Shown here piece after piece: positions 57,598-64,000 of a stretch of DNA of 64,000 nt (positions within the stretch are counted from its first letter, which is position 1; every line of letters starts with the position of its first letter). The DNA comes from Purpureocillium takamizusanense (taxonomy: Eukaryota > Ascomycota > Sordariomycetes > Hypocreales > Ophiocordycipitaceae), in the NCBI RefSeq assembly GCF_022605165.1, contig NC_063076.1:496001-560000 (forward strand), given 5' to 3'. A model generated the notes under the pieces. That model did no database searches. It was not told the DNA's origin and saw only the letters and a program-made list of their open reading frames with translations. The position numbers were made by a program, and so were the translations under genes.

Positions 57598-59370
57598 TCA
57601 ACTCCGCACGTGCGTCGGTATGCTCTTCAGCTTCTCCACGACCCTGTCCCCGGTGCTCGCCTCCGCCCGCGCCGCCTCCTCCGCCTGCCTCTCCCGCTCG
57701 AGGACGCGGCGCTCCTTCTCGGCGCTCTCGCTCTTGTCCTTGCCCTCCTCCTGCTTGCGGCGGAACTCTTCGGGCGCCACCATCTTGTCGCGCCGGCGCA
57801 CCAGCTTGTCCAAGAAGTCCTTGCCCTTGCGGCGCGTCTTGACGTACGTCTCCAGCCCGACCAGCACCGTGTACGACTTGGAGATGGACACGTGGCTCAT
57901 GTCGGCGCCCTCGTCCTTGAGATTGCGCACAAAGGCGCGGAAGTTGGACGCCGGCGGCCGGTAGTGCCCGCTCAGCGGCGACAGCGACGACAGCCGCCCG
58001 TTCTTGATCTTGATGAGCCCCGCGGCCGAGATGCGGCTGCCCTGCAGGAACGACGAGTGCTGGAAGGCGCCCGAGTCCTTGATGCCCACGTACAGCCGGA
58101 ACGACGTGTCGGCGACGAAGATCCACGTGTTCTTGCGCACCGACTTGCGCAGCAGCTTGTTGAAGATGGTCGACGCCGAAATGTGCGTCACCTTCTTGAT
58201 GCCGTGCGCGTCGTCCGGGTCGGTGTCGGCATACTTGGCCGCGCGGTCGGCTTCACGGCGCGACTCGGCCGACGAAACGGAGCTCGTGTCGCTGCCGCCG
58301 CCGTCCTCGTCGACGGGGTGCGCCGACGCGTGCGCCGACGGGTTGAAGGCCGGGGTGGTGTCGTCATCGACCGGGACGATGCCGTGGATGCTGTCCCTGT
58401 ACTGCTCCGTCGTGTCGATGCGCGCGCCCGTCTTGGCCCAGCACAGGCGGCCCTCGCCGTCGACGCGCACGAGGTAGTACTGCCGCTCCTCGCGCGACAG
58501 GTAGCGGACCTGCTCGCGCTCCAGGCGGTCGCGCGGGCACGTGTCGAGCTCGATGTGCTTGCCGCCGCCGTAGTCGAGCCAGTAGAAGAAGTTCTCGTTG
58601 GTGTCCGACTTCTTCCACTCCTCGTGGTACATGCGCAGGTTGCTGCCGTAGCGATGCTTGGAGTCGACCATTTCGAGAAAGTACTGCAGGCCCATCATGC
58701 GCGCCGCCTGCTTGCGCTCAGCCACGGCCCTCTCGCGCTTCCTCCTCGCCGCGGCCTTTTCCTCGGGCGTCATGTCGGCGCCGTCGCCGCTGTCTGAGGA
58801 CGTGTCGCTGTCGACGTCGTCGTGCCCGGCGCGGCGGGCGACCAGGCTCGCCTTCTTCCAGTTCGTGCGGGCGCTCGACGGGCGCGTGTCGACGGGGTCC
58901 TCGAGCGCGAGCACCTCGCTGCCGGCCGTCTCGCTGGCGCCGAGGCGGGCGCGCGGCTTGGTGGACTGGCGGAACTGGGCCTCGCGGATGGCCGTCACCC
59001 AGCGGGTGGTGGCGTCGAGGCTGTAGCCCTGCATTTCCCTCCGCGCGCGGTAGCCGCGAAACGTCTTCTGAATGACGCGCGCGGCGGCGGCATCACGCTC
59101 GTCCCTGGAAGGCCCATTTCCGGTGGACGAGACGGAGAGAGATGCGCTGCGACGCTGCTCCCGGGCGCGGCGCTTGGCCTCGCTCTCCTTCTCGGCCTGG
59201 ACGTGAGCGATGTGCTCAAACTGGTCCTTGTCCGGCGGCACGAGCGAGTCCATGTATTCCTTTGTTTTGGGGACGGTCTCGACGGGGCGCTCGTCAACGA
59301 CGCTGCTACAGCTGCTGCGTCGCCGTTCTCTGCGGTAGAGGTGGTGGTCACTGTCGGCGGACAGTGACAT
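57598..59370 (-). CDS. IQ-motif (IQM-like) calmodulin-binding protein
   Basis: A single exon encodes 590 aa. An IQ motif, RVIQKTFRGYRARREMQG (98-115), should bind calmodulin or a myosin-light-chain-like protein. The core at about 238-311 (KHRYGSNLRMYHEEWKKSD, FFYWLDYGGGKHIELDTCPR, REQVRYLSREERQYYLVRV) resembles the conserved core of plant IQM proteins (HRYGSNLR...FFYWLD...CPR...YL). A second conserved part lies about 405-520 (ISASTIFNKLLRKSVRKNTW, IFVADTSFRLYVGIKDSGAF, LIKIKNGRLSSLSPLSGHYR). The C-terminus is a charged coiled coil (about 535-580). No membrane segment or signal peptide. Function in fungi is not established; a calcium-signalling role is inferred from the IQ motif alone. Confidence 0.88.
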   Translation of the reverse strand: MSLSADSDHHLYRRERRRSSCSSVVDERPVETVPKTKEYMDSLVPPDKDQFEHIAHVQAEKESEAKRRAREQRRSASLSVSSTGNGPSRDERDAAAARVIQKTFRGYRARREMQGYSLDATTRWVTAIREAQFRQSTKPRARLGASETAGSEVLALEDPVDTRPSSARTNWKKASLVARRAGHDDVDSDTSSDSGDGADMTPEEKAAARRKRERAVAERKQAARMMGLQYFLEMVDSKHRYGSNLRMYHEEWKKSDTNENFFYWLDYGGGKHIELDTCPRDRLEREQVRYLSREERQYYLVRVDGEGRLCWAKTGARIDTTEQYRDSIHGIVPVDDDTTPAFNPSAHASAHPVDEDGGGSDTSSVSSAESRREADRAAKYADTDPDDAHGIKKVTHISASTIFNKLLRKSVRKNTWIFVADTSFRLYVGIKDSGAFQHSSFLQGSRISAAGLIKIKNGRLSSLSPLSGHYRPPASNFRAFVRNLKDEGADMSHVSISKSYTVLVGLETYVKTRRKGKDFLDKLVRRRDKMVAPEEFRRKQEEGKDKSESAEKERRVLERERQAEEAARAEASTGDRVVEKLKSIPTHVRS

Positions 59371-60677
59371 GATGGTCTAGGCCGGCCGGGCGGGGAGGCC
59401 GTTTTATTATGCCGCCCAGTTGCCGGACGGAGCTATCGTCTGTCACCCTATCGTCGGCGGGGCTCGGCCTGCAGCAGCGTGGGTGGGCGGCGGGGGTTTG
59501 TGCTGATCCGGTGCGAATTTCAAGGCTGAATGCCGCTGAATGAGCATGGGCCGCCACTGGTTGGGATCCTGACTTGGCAAGGCTCGCGCGGTGATGGAGT
59601 TGGGAGGGTGCGATGCGAATGCCCTGTTTCCGGGTCCTTTTCTTTGCTGTGTTTTGGATAGCGACACAGTGGATGGTGGTGAGGTAAGTTGGCAAATCGT
59701 GAGGCATCGATACCTAGGTAGGTGTTGAAGTCGGCGCGGCCGGCGGCAGGCAAGCCGGCGCTCGTCGCTATTATTGGGGGGGGGGTAACGGAGCCGTTGA
59801 CGTCGGGATGCGGAATGGGCGGGCAAGAATAGCAGAGGTCGCGGCGGCGGCCGTCAATCATTGTTACACAGGAAGGCGGGACCGTGGACGGTGGCGGGTT
59901 CCCGTCAGTCCGTTATGAATGGGAAGGTCAAGGCCAGGAAGGGTAGGGAACTGCACCATGAACGCGTATTCGAATCCGAGAGACGAGAAAGCTCGGTCAT
60001 TCGGCCAGCTGCAACCTCGCGCAATCTTCTAGCTACGCAGGGCTCAGCAGCGACGCAGCAACGGGCCCTACCTAAGCCATGTGAAGAACCTGAACGTTGG
60101 GGGAGGTGGGGGGAAGAAGGGCTTCCACAGATCCGAACCAAACGGCCGAAGCAGCAACGTCCCGCGCGGGACGCAAAGGCGGCGTCGGCGGACCGGGGAA
60201 CAAGGACGAGGCAGCCTGACGAGGCGGAGCAGCAGGATGCGCGAGTCCGGCTCGGCAGACGGGGACCCGGAACATGCCCGGGATCCAGATCCAGCCCGAT
60301 CCAAGCCACAACGATGGCGCACCCATAGTCGCGGGATCGGCGGGCTCAGCACAGTCGACAACTGGTTGCGCCGCGCCGCGCCGCGTAGCGATGCATCATG
60401 TATATCATCCATGACTATCCGTGGCGGCGCGTCCGCAAGGCAGACTTGGCCCTCCGTCGCCATGCTCCCCCATAAGTAAGTACGTAATGGAGCTAGCAGT
60501 ATAGTAGGTAATTACAGGAAGCGGTGTCGGGGCGACCCGAGACAACGACCTCGCTTCTGGAGCCCGTCTGGCGTGCTTATCTCGCGTCATGCGAAGCGCC
60601 GCAAGTAACCACAAACAACAGTGCCCGACCGAAATATATCCAAGAGAAGAATAGAACGTATGGGAGGCTGCTCGGCC
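59371..60677. other. Spacer between IQM-like and PX-domain genes
   Basis: 1.3 kb with the promoter of the IQM-like gene and the 3' end of the PX gene, both minus strand. No supported gene. Confidence 0.45.
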
Positions 60678-61650
60678 TCATGAAAACAAAAACTCTTTGA
60701 GGACCGGCGAGCCCGAAAACTCAGGGTTCAACATAATGCAACTATATCGGGCAAGGTCAGCACCGCCACGGCACACCTGCAGCACGCACGCACGCACGCA
60801 CGCACGCCGCGTACGCAGGTAGGTACTTTTACGTTGAGGGGCAGCGAGACGCACTTGAGGAAATACTGCAGGCCCGCCCGCCGCTTTTCGAGAAACTTGG
60901 GCCGGAACTTGGAGATGACGCTCTTGGGCGGCAGCTCCGGCACCGCGGCGCCGAAGCCCGGGAACGACTGCATGAGCCGCCGGCGCAGGTCGTCAAACTC
61001 GGAGTAGCGCTTCCGTATGTTCATGTAGCTGCCCTGTCCCGCACGCCCGCCGAGTTAGCAAAAGCACATCCGCCCCGCCGGCCGGGGGAGAGTCCCTAGG
61101 CATGAGTTGGGGGGGGGGGGGAAACAAAACAAGGGGGCGGCACAGCGGATCCGGAGATATGGAGGGGAACACCCACGTTGAGCGTCTCGACGCGCACGAT
61201 CCACACGACAAAGGCGCCAATGTTGGTCGCGCTGCCGTTGACGACGGTATAGTCGACAATCTCGACGCTCTTGGCCCAGCAGGCGTCGTTGCGGTCGTTG
61301 TGCTCGCTCGTGTCGTTGTCGCGCAACGTGATGGCGCCGGCGGGCAGCGAGTCGGCCGACAGGCTCGAGACGCTCCGCTGGTGCTGGTGGATGCTTGAGT
61401 TGAGCCAGTACGGCGGCGACGTGGCCGACGCCGGCGACATCATCGATGTCGAAACGTGCCCATTGTCTTCGTCGTCGTCGTGGCAGTCATTGCCGTCGTT
61501 GCCATGGCCGCCGCCGCTGCCGGTGGTGCCGGTGGTGAGCTGGCCGCCCGGTGCTGGCGGTGCGTCGCTGGCGGAGGTGGCCGGTGTCTCGGCGTCGCGG
61601 TCGCTGCCGCCGGGCGCTCGTCGCGCATCCGTGTCTACCGCCGACGCCAT
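60678..61650 (-). CDS. PX-domain endosomal protein, YPT35-like
   Basis: Three exons (61177-61650, 60855-61033, 60678-60741) encode 238 aa. The joins give VETLN-GSYMNIRKRYSEF and LQYFL-NCIMLNPEFSGSP. The phox-homology domain fills residues about 124-238: CWAKSVEIVDYTVVNGSATN, the lipid-contacting RKRYSEF (166-172), the PPK loop ELPPKSVISKF and FLEKRRAGLQYFL, ending VLKEFLFS. This small single-PX layout with a disordered N-terminus matches yeast Ypt35, an endosomal/vacuolar adaptor that recruits Vps13. PI3P binding is inferred. The start at 61650 is preferred over 61953 because the extra 101 residues are Arg/Pro/Ser low complexity. Both introns contain simple repeats (a G13 run and ACGC units). 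Confidence 0.88.
60783..60807 (+). repeat. (ACGC)n tetranucleotide repeat in PX-gene intron
   Basis: About six ACGC units lie within the second intron (60742-60854) of the YPT35-like gene. Confidence 0.8.
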
Positions 61651-63882
61651 CCGGCCATGCGAGGGGCGCCGCTCATGTGTGTCTCGCTGCGTCGGGAAAA
61701 GCTCTGCTGGCGGTCCTGTTTCTGCGCGAGGTCGAAAGGGAGGGGAGGGTTGGTGTCGCGCGGGCGTCGCGCGCGCGCAAAAATCCTGCGGGCGTCGTGC
61801 CGTGCCGCAGGCGACGACGACGCAAGGGCTGTTCGTGCGGTGCTTTGTTGTGCGGGCCCGCCGTGGGCGATAGCAAATGCTGCGTGAGGATGTGGTTTGA
61901 GCGCGCGATGTGGGAGATGCAGCTTGCGCGGGTGCGTGCGAATTGGATGTCATCCAACATGAACGTCGTCATGGATGGCATGGCGGGATGGGGAGCCAGC
62001 AGCGTCCCCGTACATCAGCGCAGGCTTGGATGGCACCTCTCTAGGCGTGAAGCTCGGGTGCCAGAACGGGCGCCAGGCGTTGCCCGGCTCCACCAATCCG
62101 ATGCCATGGAGACCACTGCTATGGAATGGTCCAATGGACCCGACGGCACCTCATGTCCTCTGGGAACCCTCTAGCAAACCTCTGGAGTTTGCAACATCCC
62201 TCCCACCTCTTTTGCCGCCGCCGCCATGGGAAGCGAGGTGAACGCACCGAGCCTCGACCTCGACGGCAGGGCAGCGAAAACGCACAACCTGCCTCCGCAA
62301 CGAGCCGCATCGTGGCCCCGAGCACAGCCCTCTGACGACGCCGGGCGCGAGAGACAGCGAACACCGTCAGGGCGCGACCTGCATTCGCCGTGTGCGAGAC
62401 ATGCCAGCGATTGAACGTCACGGGGTGGTCTCGACGGGGGACCTGATGCCGCTGCTGCCCACTGGAGGCCATGCCTCGCGCAACGTGTCTGTTCGAAGCG
62501 TGCGACAAAGGGCAAAGGCCCGGTCGTCACGCAGCCTTTGTCGGACAGGTGGCAGCGGGCTCCCATTGTTATATCATGCTACCAAGTTAAAGTACCTACT
62601 GCTACTACTACCACCTTTCATCTGGTCCATCTGCGACGTCCGTGCCAGGCGCCAGCCATGTGAAACACCCACCTGTGTCTTGTCTCGTCTGTCTTTTGGG
62701 GCGGTGGAGCATGATGCAAGACGGGCGTCGTGGCGTGGAGCCGAGCGTATAAACTGGGGAAACGGGCGAGAGAATGCTGTGCTGTCTGTACGACTTCTCT
62801 TCGTCGCTGGGTCACATTGAGCGGCGCGGTCCGACGTACCGGGTTTTTGAAGAAACCCGTCCTCCGCATTTGTTTCCTGCTGCACCCGACTCTCGTCTCG
62901 CCCCCCCCTCCCCGGCGGCCACATCGCTCGCAGCTTCGCCTCCGGTCTTGGCTCGCTTGCGGAGCTCGTGTTGGAAGCCCGCCCATCTTAGTACTACTAC
63001 TAACGTTACTACATGCCGAGCCCAGACCCAGACCCGGACGTAGTGGCCCGGCGTGCCCCGTCCGTTGCCCCGTCCGTCGTCCGCCCCGTCCGCCGTTGAC
63101 TTGATAGGGGCGCGGATAACGGCACGCAGCGGGTGGACATGCGAGCTCTCGTCGTAGTAGTAGTATAGTACTACTGGACTTGGACTTGTAGTCGTGCAGC
63201 CCCGGGGCTTTGTCCTTCGACGCCGGTGGCGGGACGGCAGCATCCATGCTCCTCTCGCCATCACAAGCAGTCCCGAACCCGAGGCCACCCCGCCGCCATG
63301 GTGCGGCGGCGATTCTGCAGCTATACTATGCAGCGGGGGCGGTGTCATGCATCTGACAGCCGCTTTTCGCATCCGGCCCACGCCACTTGGGGCCCCCCAC
63401 GTCAAGAGACATCCACCATGAATACTCATACGTAGCATCTCGCAGTCAAATATGCGCCGACGACACGAGCTTGGAGTGGCTGCCGGTTCCGCTCGAAAGA
63501 AAGAATTCCAAGGCTGCCGTAGCACCACTTTATCGAGCAGCCCCCTTGGGCGAACCAAGCCCGTCCCCGGGTGGACGGCACCGTTATCTGCTCCTGGCCG
63601 TTTGCCTTCGAGCATATTGCCCTCCGCCTGCCAGCCCCCTCCCGCGGTGCTCGCTCGCTGGGGTGTCCCTCCCCCTGGCCCTGCGCAGTTTCTCGTGTTC
63701 GACGGGCGGCCTGGCCGTGGCGCCGCGCGCATCGCACCCCCCTCACTTACTGCTGGCCCTGTTCGAATGGTTGCTCGCAGCTCGAGAGGGGGAAAGTGAG
63801 GGGCTGGTGGGAGTGGGCTTGGCCGCTGGTGGTTGACGATGCTCATGCGGTCAGCGGTTGGTGGTTAGTCTGTAATCGTGCA
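61651..63882. other. Gene-poor region upstream of the PX gene
   Basis: 2.2 kb with no supported gene. The left part contains the PX-gene promoter. A minus-strand open frame (62812-63846) was rejected as low-complexity. Palindromic AGTAGTATAGTACTACT lies near 63158-63174 and CTACTACTAACGTTACTA at 62994-63011. Confidence 0.4.
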
Positions 63883-64000
63883 CTAATAGTGTCTGGGCGG
63901 TCTAGTCCTCTTGGCAACAAACACCTGGAATGGGTGCATCCGATTTACGAAGTCGATGTTCGTGAGAGCTCCGGTATTGGGGCCCCTCGCTGCAGCTACA
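63883..64000 (-). CDS. Possible C-terminal end of an unidentified protein (cut by window)
   Basis: Reading leftward from the window edge, one frame stays open for 38 codons and ends at TAG 63883-63885. The translation (TGALTNIDFVNRMHPFQVFV, then AKRTRPPRHY) is diverse, soluble-looking sequence, unlike the low-complexity spacers next to it. It therefore may be the tail of a real gene entering from the right. The family is not recognised, and a frame of this length could also occur by chance. Confidence 0.4.
   Translation of the reverse strand, partial: VAAARGPNTGALTNIDFVNRMHPFQVFVAKRTRPPRHY

Noticed and set aside
57493..58797. 434-codon plus-strand frame opposite the IQM-like gene
   Set aside because: Shadow frame. 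The Arg/Val/Leu/Ala-rich translation reflects the complementary codon bias.
61651..61953. 101-residue N-terminal extension of the YPT35-like protein from ATG 61953
   Set aside because: Arg/Pro/Ser/Thr-rich low complexity, more likely 5' leader. The internal ATG at 61650 gives the family's usual size.
62812..63846. 344-codon minus-strand frame
   Set aside because: It is rich in Arg, Gly and Pro, crosses microsatellite-like TAGTAC sequence and has no conserved motif.

Overview
The window reads as nuclear DNA of a filamentous ascomycete, most likely a Sordariomycete and probably Hypocreales. The reasons are 50-160 bp introns with GTRNGY donors and CTRAC branch points, strong G/C-ending codon use, clean orthologues of ascomycete core genes, and spacers full of TAGGTA/TACGAAGTA-type motifs and G/C homopolymers. 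The order and species cannot be settled without a search. I found 14 complete protein-coding genes, two genes cut by the window edges and one apparently decayed gene. I recognised no tRNA, rRNA or CRISPR array, and no intact transposon.

Layout. (1) 1-5.8 kb is gene-dense: the tail of a WD-repeat protein (+), an FRG1-like protein (-), a 2-oxoglutarate/Fe(II) oxygenase (+) sharing a 470-bp divergent promoter with FRG1, and a ZIP zinc/iron transporter (-). (2) 5.8-15.9 kb is a long gene-poor stretch holding a decayed gene, CTG/AGC repeats, a TA-rich RIP-like island, an inverted-repeat element and a short dispersed repeat. (3) 15.9-26.2 kb carries a solitary cytochrome P450, a DsbA-like thioredoxin-fold protein, a TMEM70-like mitochondrial membrane protein and a seven-exon Zn2Cys6 transcription factor. 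(4) 26.2-33.1 kb is a 6.9-kb gene desert upstream of that factor. (5) 33-64 kb is a core housekeeping block: CIA2 (cytosolic Fe-S targeting), SNU114 (spliceosomal GTPase), ERG10 (acetoacetyl-CoA thiolase), SIN3 (histone deacetylase scaffold), TAF2 (TFIID), a SAS4-domain chromatin protein, an IQM-like calmodulin-binding protein and a YPT35-like PX protein, ending in a partial gene.

The genes do not form a single pathway. The right half is enriched for nuclear gene-expression machinery (SNU114, SIN3, TAF2 and the SAS4-domain protein, all on the minus strand), which may be chance. No biosynthetic cluster is visible around the P450. All exon boundaries given here were worked out by eye from splice signals and reading-frame continuity, and every multi-exon model closes in frame.
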